Positions 18,132 to 25,826 of a stretch of DNA of 64,000 nt are shown here, piece after piece. Each line of letters begins with the position of its first letter. The stretch's first letter is position 1. Made by a program: the position numbers and the translations under genes. The notes beneath the pieces were generated by a model that was not told where the DNA came from, ran no database searches, and saw only the letters and a list, made by a program, of their open reading frames with translations. Source of the stretch: Paraglaciecola sp030730205 (GTDB lineage Bacteria; Pseudomonadota; Gammaproteobacteria; Enterobacterales; Alteromonadaceae); assembly GCF_052119645.1 (NCBI RefSeq), contig NZ_JBGQOM010000003.1:248001-312000 (forward strand), written 5' to 3'.

Positions 18132-18172
18132 CCTCGTAACAAAAATCTAAAACAATGGTTTTTGTTACGAGG
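18132..18172. repeat. Perfect 14-bp inverted repeat at the 3' end of fbp
   Basis: CCTCGTAACAAAAA (18132-18145) and TTTTTGTTACGAGG (18159-18172) pair perfectly around a 13-nt loop, 11 bases beyond the fbp stop. Neither side has a T-tract outside the stem, so it is not a textbook terminator. It could stabilise the fbp mRNA end or be bound by a protein. Confidence 0.6.
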
Positions 18173-18183
18173 TTTATGCAAGA

Positions 18184-19152
18184 CTATTTGTAATAGTGTA
18201 AGCAGGCTTCCACTTCTTCTTTGGAGCCTAATAAAACCGGTACTCTTTGATGTATTTCAGTTGGCATCACTTCCATTATACGACCAGCGCCAGTGTCTGC
18301 TAAACCGCCCGCTTGCTCCATCAAAAAGGCCATAGGATTTGCCTCGTACAACAAACGTAATTTACCTGGTTTTTCCGGATTACGTTTATCAAAAGGATAC
18401 AAGAAAATACCACCACGACTCAGTACACGGTGAATATCGCCCACCATAGCAGCAACCCACCGCATATTATAATCTTTACCACGAGGGCCATCTTCACCTG
18501 CGATTAAATCGCTAACATAGCGTTGAATAGGCTCTTCCCAATGACGTTGATTAGATGTGTTAATCGCAAACTCACTGGTTTGTTCTGGCACCTTGACGTT
18601 GGCTTTGGTCAACAAAAAGCCACCATGAGTTTTGTCTAAGGTATAAAGATGAGTGCCACGGCCTGTAGTCATGGCTAACATCGCCGAGGGACCATAAAGC
18701 ACATATCCCGCTGCCACACTTTGCGTACCTGGCTGTAAAAAAGCCGAAGGGTCATCAGGTTTCATCCACTGGGGCGCATGACTGATAGAAAAAATAGTGC
18801 CAATCAAACTGTTGATATCTGTATTTGATGAACCATCAAGTGGGTCAAAGCTCACTAAATATTTACCTTCTGGATTACAGGCCACTACGTCATCTTCTTC
18901 TTCAGATGAAATGGCTTTCACATATCCCGAATCTTTTAAAATATCTTTTAAAATTTGATTAGAAATAACGTCTAATTTTTTTTGAGTTTCGCCCTGTACG
19001 TTTTCACTCAAAGTTGAGCCTAGCACACCAGCTAAAGCACCTTGGCTAACCCTAAAGGCAATTTCTTTACAGCCTGCCAATAAAGTTCTTATCAACAATA
19101 TGAGCTCCATGGGAGCCCCATCATCCTGAAGTTGAGAGTTCAAACGTTTCAT
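18184..19152 (-). CDS. fbp: Fructose-1,6-bisphosphatase class I
   Basis: Gluconeogenic phosphatase converting fructose-1,6-bisphosphate to fructose-6-phosphate, 322 aa. Key motifs: AISSEEEDDV (metal-binding acidic residues), SFDPLDGSSNTDIN (the class I signature, about residues 109-122), the substrate-binding region NMRWVAAMVGDIHRVL, and RLLYEANPMAFLMEQAGG with the catalytic Glu. It stands alone, divergent from mpl, with a 243-bp gap between them. Growth on amino sugars or lactate, as suggested further along the window, would need such an enzyme, but nothing ties it specifically to that. Confidence 0.97.
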   Translation of the reverse strand: MKRLNSQLQDDGAPMELILLIRTLLAGCKEIAFRVSQGALAGVLGSTLSENVQGETQKKLDVISNQILKDILKDSGYVKAISSEEEDDVVACNPEGKYLVSFDPLDGSSNTDINSLIGTIFSISHAPQWMKPDDPSAFLQPGTQSVAAGYVLYGPSAMLAMTTGRGTHLYTLDKTHGGFLLTKANVKVPEQTSEFAINTSNQRHWEEPIQRYVSDLIAGEDGPRGKDYNMRWVAAMVGDIHRVLSRGGIFLYPFDKRNPEKPGKLRLLYEANPMAFLMEQAGGLADTGAGRIMEVMPTEIHQRVPVLLGSKEEVEACLHYYK

Positions 19153-19395
19153 AGTACGTGTATACCTTTTTTATTTGTGTAGGGTAGAGGGTTAACAGCT
19201 TATTATTGTTTTGATTGCTGCGAGTTTTTTTCGCTCATAACGCTTACAAGGAAAAACTGTGCTAACGATACCGAAAAATCACAATCTATAAAGTGAAAAT
19301 TCCTTTTTTGAAACAATTAATTTTTAACTAGTGATTGGGTTGAGGCTTGCTGTTCTGATAGGCTACCAGTCATATTTAATTTGACTACTTAAACT

Positions 19396-20760
19396 ATGCA
19401 CATTCATATTCTGGGTATTTGTGGCACATTTATGGGCGGTATTGCAGCCATCGCAAAAGCACTTGGACATCAAGTTACTGGCTGCGACAGTAATGTTTAT
19501 CCGCCAATGAGCACACAATTGGAATCACTTGGTATCACCTTGACAGAAGGGTTTGCAATCGAGCAATTCAACCCTGAACCCGATCTCGTTATTATTGGCA
19601 ATGCCTTATCTAGAGGCAATAGCGCCGTTGAATATGTACTCGATCGCAACATTTCCTATGTCAGCGGCCCTCAGTGGCTATTAGAAAACGTGCTAAAAGA
19701 CCGCTGGGTTTTGGCTGTTGCTGGCACGCACGGCAAAACAACAACGTCAAGTATGTTAGCTTGGATATTAGAATTTTCTGATATGCATCCTGGATTTTTA
19801 ATTGGTGGTATTCCACAAAACTTTTCCGTGTCAGCACGTTTAGGCGCAAGTCCTTTTTTTGTTATTGAAGCAGATGAATACGACAGTGCGTTTTTTGATA
19901 AACGCTCTAAATTTGTTCATTATCATCCGCGTACTGTCGTCCTTAATAATTTGGAGTTTGACCACGCAGATATTTTTGACAGCCTCGCAGACATTCAAAA
20001 GCAATTTCATCATTTGTTGCGTACCGTCCCAAACAACGGCTTAGTGCTCATCCCTCAATCAGATAAAAATCTAACTCGCGTACTCGATATGGGCTGCTGG
20101 ACTCCAGTCCAGATGGTGGGGAAAGATTGGCAGCTAGGCCATGTCGCCGATGACGGAAGTGAATTTGAAATCATGTTGAAAGGACAAAGTCAAGGTAAGG
20201 TAAGCTGGAACTTATTAGGCCATCACAATATTAGTAATGGGGTTATGGCCATTGCTGCAGCCCACCATGTCGGTGTACCGACCCATATTGCCATTGAAGC
20301 CTTGGGGCAGTTTGTGAACGTAAAAAGACGCATGGAGGTGAAAGCTCAGGTCAAAGGTATAACGCTCTATGATGACTTTGCCCATCATCCCACCGCCATC
20401 GAAACGACACTAAAAGGATTACGAGCCAAGGTTGGCAGCGAGCGTATTCTTGCTGTACTCGAACCCCGTTCAAACACCATGAAACTCGGTGTGCATAAAG
20501 ATAGCTTGGCACAGTCATGGTCCGCCGCTGACCAAGTGTTTATTTTTGAGCCCAGTAATTTAACCTGGTCTATGGATGATTTATTAGCACAAAGTGAGAT
20601 AACCGCTTTAATGTATAAAGACATGGATAAGTTAGTAAAATCGATTATCGCTTATGTAAAACCCGGCGACCACATTGTGGTGATGAGCAATGGTAGCTTT
20701 GGTGGAATCCACCAATTATTATTAGATAAAATCACAAACCTTGAATTAACCAGCGTCTAA
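19396..20760 (+). CDS. mpl: Murein peptide ligase Mpl
   Basis: Cytoplasmic ATP-dependent ligase that joins recovered tripeptide L-Ala-gamma-D-Glu-meso-DAP to UDP-MurNAc, bypassing MurC/D/E; 454 aa. Mur-ligase features: N-terminal Rossmann-like domain (IHILGICGTFMGGIAAIA), ATP loop AGTHGKTTTSSM (about residues 108-119), EADEYDSAFFDKRSKFVHY, GHHNISNGVMAIAAA, and the C-terminal domain with DDFAHHPTAIETTLKGL. The GICGTFMG start distinguishes Mpl from MurC. It is divergent from fbp and 38 bp upstream of an S1/P1 nuclease gene. Together with the island at 33-57 kb it shows the cell both recycles and scavenges peptidoglycan pieces. Confidence 0.96.
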   Translation: MHIHILGICGTFMGGIAAIAKALGHQVTGCDSNVYPPMSTQLESLGITLTEGFAIEQFNPEPDLVIIGNALSRGNSAVEYVLDRNISYVSGPQWLLENVLKDRWVLAVAGTHGKTTTSSMLAWILEFSDMHPGFLIGGIPQNFSVSARLGASPFFVIEADEYDSAFFDKRSKFVHYHPRTVVLNNLEFDHADIFDSLADIQKQFHHLLRTVPNNGLVLIPQSDKNLTRVLDMGCWTPVQMVGKDWQLGHVADDGSEFEIMLKGQSQGKVSWNLLGHHNISNGVMAIAAAHHVGVPTHIAIEALGQFVNVKRRMEVKAQVKGITLYDDFAHHPTAIETTLKGLRAKVGSERILAVLEPRSNTMKLGVHKDSLAQSWSAADQVFIFEPSNLTWSMDDLLAQSEITALMYKDMDKLVKSIIAYVKPGDHIVVMSNGSFGGIHQLLLDKITNLELTSV

Positions 20761-20798
20761 CTCTAACCAACTTTTGATAACTTATATTAAGAATAACC

Positions 20799-21575
20799 AT
20801 GAAATTAAAAACGATTGTATTTGCTGTAACTTCCATTTTATTAAGTGGCCAAGCTGTAGCTTGGGGTCAAAATGGGCATCGTGTTACTGGTGCCATTGCC
20901 GAACAGTATTTAACACCACAAGCTAAACAAGCCATAGCGAACATGCTGGGTAATGAGGATTTAGCTGAGGCATCAACTTACCCTGATGAAATGCGTTCAG
21001 ATCCCAGTGAGTTTTGGAAAAAAACTGCAAACCCTTGGCATTATGTGACAGTCCCAGCTGGACATAGTTATCACGAAGTTGAACCACCTAAGGAAGGTGA
21101 TGCATTAACTGCCTTAAATAGCTTTACCTCGACTTTGAAAGATCCAAAAGCAAGTTTGGCAGACAAGCAGTTGGCCTTGCGTTTTATTGTACATATTATT
21201 GGCGATTTACATCAGCCTTTACATGTAGGTAACGGTACAGACAAGGGTGGTAACGAGGTGAAACTCGAGTTCTTTTGGCAGGATTCAAATCTGCATCGAG
21301 TATGGGACTCTGAATTAATGGACAAAAGAGAGCTTTCATATACTGAATGGACGACAATTTTAAGCCGAAAAATATCTGAAAAACAGTTGAAAGAATGGTC
21401 AGTTACCGATCCGCAAGTGTGGATCAAAGAAAGCAGCGTACTCAGAGATTCAGTATACCCAAGTTCAAATAAATTATCATGGGACTACTTGTATCAGCAC
21501 ATGCCAACCGTGCAACAACGCTTACAGATGGGTGGTGTACGAATAGCGGCCTACCTAAATGAAGTACTAGAGTAG
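20799..21575 (+). CDS. S1/P1-type nuclease, exported
   Basis: Zinc-dependent, probably periplasmic or secreted nuclease or phosphodiesterase of the S1/P1 family, 258 aa. A signal peptide (about residues 1-22, ending GQAVA) exposes Trp23 of WGQNGHRVTG as the mature N-terminus; in this family the N-terminal Trp is itself a zinc ligand, so the cleavage site matters. Further ligands are seen in YPDEMRSD, NPWHYVTVP, FIVHIIGDLHQPLHVG and GGNEVKLEFFWQDSNLHRVWD. It may degrade extracellular RNA/ssDNA for phosphate or nucleosides. It lies between mpl and a GNAT gene, all rightward, but spacing of ~35-38 bp gives only weak evidence for an operon. Confidence 0.93.
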   Translation: MKLKTIVFAVTSILLSGQAVAWGQNGHRVTGAIAEQYLTPQAKQAIANMLGNEDLAEASTYPDEMRSDPSEFWKKTANPWHYVTVPAGHSYHEVEPPKEGDALTALNSFTSTLKDPKASLADKQLALRFIVHIIGDLHQPLHVGNGTDKGGNEVKLEFFWQDSNLHRVWDSELMDKRELSYTEWTTILSRKISEKQLKEWSVTDPQVWIKESSVLRDSVYPSSNKLSWDYLYQHMPTVQQRLQMGGVRIAAYLNEVLE

Positions 21576-21610
21576 GTTGTAGTTAGGCTTGAAAAAAATA
21601 GGAGCAAGAC

Positions 21611-22108
21611 ATGGGGCGGATTCGACAGGCAACAGAAGAAGATGCCAAAGGCATTGCCGAAATTTATAACGAGTACGTGTTGAATTCTGTCGTTACCTTC
21701 GAAGAGCAAATTGTCGAACCTTCTATCATGGCAAGTCGAATCAAAGCCATTCAGGCTTTAGGTTTGCCGTGGCTCGTGGCTGTTGATGAATGCCTTAATA
21801 TCATAGGTTACGCCTATGCAAGCCAATGGAAAACTCGCAGTGCTTACGCTCAATCAGTTGAGATCACTGTTTATTTAACAGAGGAATGTCAGAGTAAAGG
21901 CTGGGGCTCAAATTTGTATCAACGCCTGTTTACTTTATTGAAAGCAAAGGGTGTACATGTGGTCATTGCAGGAATTGCGCTACCAAACCCAGCCAGTATA
22001 GCCTTACATGAAAAATTTAATATGAAGAAAGTCGGCCACTTTGAACAAGTTGGCCGAAAATTTAACCGATGGATTGATGTCGCTTACTGGCAAGGAATTT
22101 TAACTTAA
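21611..22108 (+). CDS. GNAT-family N-acetyltransferase (phosphinothricin/methionine-derivative type)
   Basis: Cytoplasmic acetyl-CoA-dependent N-acetyltransferase, 165 aa. It looks like the phosphinothricin acetyltransferase/MnaT branch: IRQATEEDAKGIAEIYNEYV, then VVTFEEQIV, GYAYASQWKTRSAYAQSVEITVYL, the acetyl-CoA loop around ECQSKGWGSNLYQ, and NPASIALHEKFNMKKVGHFE. AGGAG lies 8 bases before the ATG. Relatives acetylate methionine sulfone/sulfoximine or other amino acids; the natural substrate cannot be read here. It is convergent with hemE (5-bp gap). Confidence 0.9.
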   Translation: MGRIRQATEEDAKGIAEIYNEYVLNSVVTFEEQIVEPSIMASRIKAIQALGLPWLVAVDECLNIIGYAYASQWKTRSAYAQSVEITVYLTEECQSKGWGSNLYQRLFTLLKAKGVHVVIAGIALPNPASIALHEKFNMKKVGHFEQVGRKFNRWIDVAYWQGILT

Positions 22109-22113
22109 CGCAC

Positions 22114-23184
22114 TTAGTTTTTAAGATGGAAGGGTTTACTCAATTTATGCACAGCATCAACAAACACTTTGGCATTTTCAGGTGGTACGTCTAAATGAAT
22201 ACCGTGACCTAAATTAAAAACATGCCCTGGCCCTTGACCAAAGCCCTCTAAAATCGTTTGTACTTCTTGTTCAATTCTCGGCGCGTCAGCATACAGCATG
22301 GAAGGATCCATATTTCCCTGTAAAGCCACTTTGTCGCCAACTCGGCGCTTAGCATCAGCGATATCAATCGTCCAATCAAGCCCCACTGCATCACAGCCAG
22401 TTGCCGCAATGGCCTCTAACCACATCCCACCATTTTTTGTGAATAAGGTTACCGGTACTTTGCGTCCGTCATTTTCTCGCGTTAAACCATCCACTATTTT
22501 ATGCATATATTGCAATGAAAAATCTTTATAATCTCGAGGTGAAAGAACCCCACCCCAAGTATCGAATACCATGACGGATTGGGCACCAGCAGCAATTTGA
22601 GCATTAAGATAAAGAATAACTGAGTCCGCTAACTTATCTAGCAAAACGTGTAAGGTTGCGGGATCACTAAACGCCATCTTTTTGATTTTGGTAAAAGCCT
22701 TGCTTGAACCACCTTCCACCATATAAGTGGCTAAGGTCCAGGGGCTGCCAGAAAAACCAATCAGCGGTACGCTTCCTTTAAGGTTTTTACGAATAGTGCG
22801 CACGGCATTCATCACATAACCCAGCTCTACTTCTGGATCAAGTATAGGTAACTGTTTAACCTCACTCATCGAGCTTAAAGGACGCTCAAATTTAGGTCCT
22901 TCGCCATTTTCAAAGTACAAACCCAAACCCATTGCATCAGGTATGGTTAGGATGTCTGAAAACAAAATCGCAGCATCTAGCTCAAAACGACGTAAGGGTT
23001 GCAAGGTCACTTCGCAGGCAAGCTCAGCATTTTTGCACAAAGACATAAAGTCGCCTGCTTCAGCCCTAGTTGCCTTATATTCTGGTAAATATCGACCTGC
23101 TTGGCGCATCATCCACACGGGTGTCATGTCCACAGGTTGACGAAGTAAAGCCCTTAAATAACGATCATTTTGTAATTGTTGCAT
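22114..23184 (-). CDS. hemE: Uroporphyrinogen decarboxylase
   Basis: Cytoplasmic haem-pathway enzyme converting uroporphyrinogen III to coproporphyrinogen III, 356 aa. Family signatures: PVWMMRQAGRYLPEY near the N-terminus (residues about 21-35, the HemE N-terminal signature), FSDILTIPDAMGLGL, GFSGSPWTLATYMVEGG, FDTWGGVLSPRDY, and NLGHGIHLDVPPENAK near the end. GAGG precedes the ATG. The next gene upstream on the same strand is nudC, a common arrangement; the 235-bp gap contains a candidate rightward small RNA, so hemE probably has its own promoter. Confidence 0.97.
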   Translation of the reverse strand: MQQLQNDRYLRALLRQPVDMTPVWMMRQAGRYLPEYKATRAEAGDFMSLCKNAELACEVTLQPLRRFELDAAILFSDILTIPDAMGLGLYFENGEGPKFERPLSSMSEVKQLPILDPEVELGYVMNAVRTIRKNLKGSVPLIGFSGSPWTLATYMVEGGSSKAFTKIKKMAFSDPATLHVLLDKLADSVILYLNAQIAAGAQSVMVFDTWGGVLSPRDYKDFSLQYMHKIVDGLTRENDGRKVPVTLFTKNGGMWLEAIAATGCDAVGLDWTIDIADAKRRVGDKVALQGNMDPSMLYADAPRIEQEVQTILEGFGQGPGHVFNLGHGIHLDVPPENAKVFVDAVHKLSKPFHLKN

Positions 23185-23289
23185 TGCATCCTCTACCGGA
23201 ACTACTTGCTAAAAAAGCAATAAAAGGCGGGTATTGTAGCGACTTTAGCGGAGTTAAACAGGCTTATATTGGTTAAATGCCCTAAAAAC

Positions 23290-23318
23290 TTGCAAAGCTG
23301 GTTGGACCTTGTTATAAA
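23290..23318 (+). promoter_or_regulatory. Candidate sigma70 promoter for the nudC-hemE intergenic RNA
   Basis: TTGCAA (23290-23295), a 17-bp spacer and TATAAA (23313-23318): four of six and five of six matches to the consensus with ideal spacing, pointing rightward where no protein gene follows before the terminator at 23383-23407. Confidence 0.5.
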
Positions 23319-23324
23319 AGTGTT

Positions 23325-23407
23325 GCGAAAGCATTTAAACAATAAGAAGCTCGTTAACGAGACCAAGACGCTAAAACATTCGAACCCCACATTTTGTGGG
23401 GTTTTTT
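23325..23407 (+). ncRNA. Candidate small RNA between nudC and hemE
   Basis: A rightward terminator hairpin (AACCCCACA-TTT-TGTGGGGTT, 23383-23403, then T-run) lies where both flanking genes point left, so no known gene uses it. A good promoter-like pair ends at 23318, giving a transcript of about 80-85 nt. It has a perfect 12-nt palindrome CTCGTTAACGAG (23350-23361) that could form a second stem. No convincing start codon plus ribosome site lies inside. I do not recognise it as a known RNA family. It would also be antisense to any long nudC-hemE message, so a regulatory effect on hemE is possible. This is inference from signals, not from homology. Confidence 0.45.
23383..23407 (+). terminator. 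Rightward rho-independent terminator
   Basis: 9-bp stem AACCCCACA/TGTGGGGTT with a 3-nt loop, followed by a T-rich run (23402-23407). It has the T-tract only in the rightward sense; on the minus strand the hairpin runs into CGAATG, so it is not a nudC terminator. Confidence 0.85.
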
Positions 23408-23419
23408 ATTGCTTCTACC

Positions 23420-24250
23420 TTAAGGTTCAATCTTCTGATTGAGTTTAATTTCTTTTATTGTGTGTTGGATTAACTGGCCAGCAATTGAGAAGGTTGGTGG
23501 TATAACCGGTAACGCATCAATATCAAACCATTGAGCATCAATGATCTCATGACCGTCTACTACAATATCGCCCTCTAAATAATCGGCTAAAAATCCTACC
23601 ATCAATGAGTGAGGAAAGGGCCATGGCTGACTATTAAAATAACGTAAGTTACTGAGCTTAACGCCCACCTCCTCCATCACTTCTCGATGTACGGCCTCTT
23701 CAAGGGTTTCACCACTCTCAACAAAACCTGCGAGGGTTGAGTACATTTGACGAGATTGATGGGGTTTGCCCTGTGCTAATAGCAGCTTATTTTTATGCCT
23801 GATCGCCACAATAATGCAGGGAGAAATACGAGGATAACAACGATGATTACAGCGAGAACAATGCATGGCCATTTCCCATTCAACCTGTTGCATGGTTGTT
23901 CCACATTGTCCGCAATAGCGGTGAGTCCGCATAAATAATGCAACTTGCCAAGCCCGAGCTGCAATGCCAAAAAAAGCATTATCAACTTCGGTCAAGATTG
24001 AGCGCATACTCACTAAAGCAAATGTGTCGTCATCTATTTGCTCATTGCCCATGTCAATCAAAAAACAAGGATGGCCTTCATAATCGCCAATCTTCACAAT
24101 TTGTTCTTGGTAAGCATGGACAAAAGACAAATCGCTCCACGCTTTTTTGAGATAACCAGATTCTTGATTGAGTTGAATTAATTTATCTCCAACTATTATT
24201 ATCCAAATAGCGACTTGCTCAGCTTGAATCCGAATATTTTGCTCTACCAT
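23420..24250 (-). CDS. nudC: NADH pyrophosphatase / NAD-capped RNA hydrolase NudC
   Basis: Nudix hydrolase that splits NADH and removes NAD caps from RNA, 276 aa. A zinc ribbon is formed by CGQCGTTM...CSRCNHRC (about residues 113-135). The Nudix box GFVESGETLEEAVHREVMEEVG (about 170-191) holds the REXXEE-type catalytic Glu residues, and the NudC-specific motif SQPWPFPHS follows (about 203-211). It is upstream of hemE on the same strand. It is divergent from zur across a 316-bp gap. Confidence 0.95.
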   Translation of the reverse strand: MVEQNIRIQAEQVAIWIIIVGDKLIQLNQESGYLKKAWSDLSFVHAYQEQIVKIGDYEGHPCFLIDMGNEQIDDDTFALVSMRSILTEVDNAFFGIAARAWQVALFMRTHRYCGQCGTTMQQVEWEMAMHCSRCNHRCYPRISPCIIVAIRHKNKLLLAQGKPHQSRQMYSTLAGFVESGETLEEAVHREVMEEVGVKLSNLRYFNSQPWPFPHSLMVGFLADYLEGDIVVDGHEIIDAQWFDIDALPVIPPTFSIAGQLIQHTIKEIKLNQKIEP

Positions 24251-24566
24251 AACCTTGCTCTTATATTGTGAGAGTGACAGTTTAACATAAATATCACATA
24301 GGTTAATGACCTTGAAATACTTAGAATTGCTCTTAAGTCTGTAATTTGCGACAGTTTATTTGGGGTTATTTTTCATGCCTTGCAGCCTGTAATATTTTGT
24401 TTTTTCACTGAAATGTTTTAACTATGTCTTTTATTTGCAACATATCAGTAAGAAACTTACACTGAAAAAGTATCGGCAACTATACAAAAGTATGAATTAG
24501 CAAAAATGACTAAGTTTTTTGTAAAAAAGTGGTATTATTCACTAGTTAATATCTTAGGAATAATCA
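24251..24566. other. Divergent gap between nudC and zur
   Basis: 316 AT-rich bases expected to hold the nudC and zur promoters. A TATTAT box about 30 bp before the zur start is a candidate -10 element. I see no open frame of note, no obvious Zur-type palindrome and no terminator. Confidence 0.4.
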
Positions 24567-25001
24567 GTGACTGGTCTTGATGTACATGTAAGTAAAGCCC
24601 GCGCTTTTTGCGAAAAAAAAGGCGCAAGATTTACGTCGTTACGAGAAAAAGTTTACGCATTATTGCTACAGCAAGAAGGCGCTATTGGCGCTTATGAATT
24701 ATTAGATTCTTTAAAGCTTAGTGAACCGGGCGCGAAACCCGCCACAATATACAGAACGTTGGACTTTTTACTTGAATTTGGTTTAGTTCATAAGTTGGAG
24801 TCAACTAACGCATTTGTAGCGTGCCATCATTTTGATTGCAACCACCCTGTTCAATTTTTGATTTGTGATACCTGCGGTGAAGTCCAAGAAATCCAATCTG
24901 AAGGTTTAAAAGAAACATTAGATAAACAAGCTCAATCGGTTGGATTTAATGTCGTAACGCAAACTATCGAAGCTCATGGCATTTGCTCTTCATGCAAATA
25001 G
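24567..25001 (+). CDS. zur: Zinc uptake regulator Zur (Fur family), GTG start
   Basis: Zinc-responsive repressor of zinc uptake genes, 144 aa. The winged-helix domain spans about residues 1-85, with GAKPATIYRTLDFLLEFGLVHKLEST very close to the Zur pattern and distinct from Fur. The dimerisation domain has zinc sites: CHHFDCNHPVQFLICDTCG (CxxC), then EAHGICSSCK (second CxxC). The start is GTG at 24567 with AGGA about 8 bases upstream. znuABC is not in the window, so targets lie elsewhere. The next gene, cheX, is 53 bp downstream and unrelated in function. Confidence 0.93.
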   Translation: MTGLDVHVSKARAFCEKKGARFTSLREKVYALLLQQEGAIGAYELLDSLKLSEPGAKPATIYRTLDFLLEFGLVHKLESTNAFVACHHFDCNHPVQFLICDTCGEVQEIQSEGLKETLDKQAQSVGFNVVTQTIEAHGICSSCK

Positions 25002-25054
25002 ATGATGTGCTAATTTATCCAATTTTTCATGAATATCCGAGGACTCTGTGACTT

Positions 25055-25519
25055 ATGAATGCCGAATTTATTAATCCTTTTATCAGCGCTTTAATGAACG
25101 TGATGAGCACCATGGCTCAAACTGAGCTGAAACCGGGTAAGCCAAAACGTAAAAGTGACGATAAGGCAGGCGGAGATATATCAGGACTCATTGGCATGGT
25201 TGGTGAAAATATCCAAGGCTCTTTATCCATCTCTTTTGAAGAAGGCTTAGTGCTTGAAATAATGCATAAGATGCTTGGTGAAAAACCTACAACCATCAAT
25301 GCTGACGTTAAAGATATGGTCGGTGAAATCACTAATATGATTTGTGGTGGCGCTAAAAATGAATTAAGTCAAAAAGGTTTTGAATTTGGGATGGCTACCC
25401 CAATGGTAGTTTCAGGAAAAAACCACACCGTAGATCATCAAGTGGATGGCAAAAAAATAATTCTTCCGTTTAGTCATGCATCGGGAAATCTGTATTTAGA
25501 AATGTGTTTCAACGATTAA
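25055..25519 (+). CDS. CheX-like chemotaxis protein
   Basis: CheC/CheX-family protein, 154 aa. In other bacteria CheX dephosphorylates CheY-P. The N-terminus NAEFINPFISALMNVMSTMA and central DVKDMVGEITNMICGGAKNEL match the family; the helix has the E-x-x-N active-site pair (EITN). A small beta domain with GLIGMVGENIQGSLSISF precedes it. No other che gene is adjacent. An isolated CheX-like gene with two-component or chemoreceptor genes elsewhere is usual in Alteromonadales; the target receiver is unknown. Confidence 0.88.
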   Translation: MNAEFINPFISALMNVMSTMAQTELKPGKPKRKSDDKAGGDISGLIGMVGENIQGSLSISFEEGLVLEIMHKMLGEKPTTINADVKDMVGEITNMICGGAKNELSQKGFEFGMATPMVVSGKNHTVDHQVDGKKIILPFSHASGNLYLEMCFND

Positions 25520-25826
25520 ATACAGAAAATGGCGAACGTTCTAACTTGCAAAACCGCAATATTTGTTTTTTGTAATTAGAATTTCGTTTTTGGCATGATC
25601 GATGCTTTGCTTTAGCGAGCATCGCTAACATGAAATAGTTCGTTTTCTAACACCTTTAAAAGGAGGTATAAAACGAATTTTTAAAATTAAATAAGAATAT
25701 CGCAGAGACTCAATTCCTTCGTAGTTGCTGAATTGATACAATTCACTTCATAAGGAAGGTTAAGTCTAATGCTATTTGATGATACAATTTTAGTTAAACA
25801 CAGAACACACTCAAAAGGACGTAAAC
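25520..25826. other. Leader region of the OmpA-like gene
   Basis: 307 bp with no protein gene. It holds a hairpin CGATGCT (25600-25606)/AGCATCG (25618-25624) that may end the cheX message, a GGAGG-like run near 25660-25666 not followed by a useful frame, and a perfect 7+3+7 palindrome TGAATTG-ATA-CAATTCA (25729-25745). The last is about 80 bp before the OmpA start and could be an operator or 5'-UTR hairpin. Confidence 0.5.

Noticed and set aside
23370..23395. tRNA-like T-arm (TTCGAA) near the nudC-hemE gap
   Set aside because: No acceptor stem, anticodon arm or CCA end can be folded around it; the region is better explained by a terminator.
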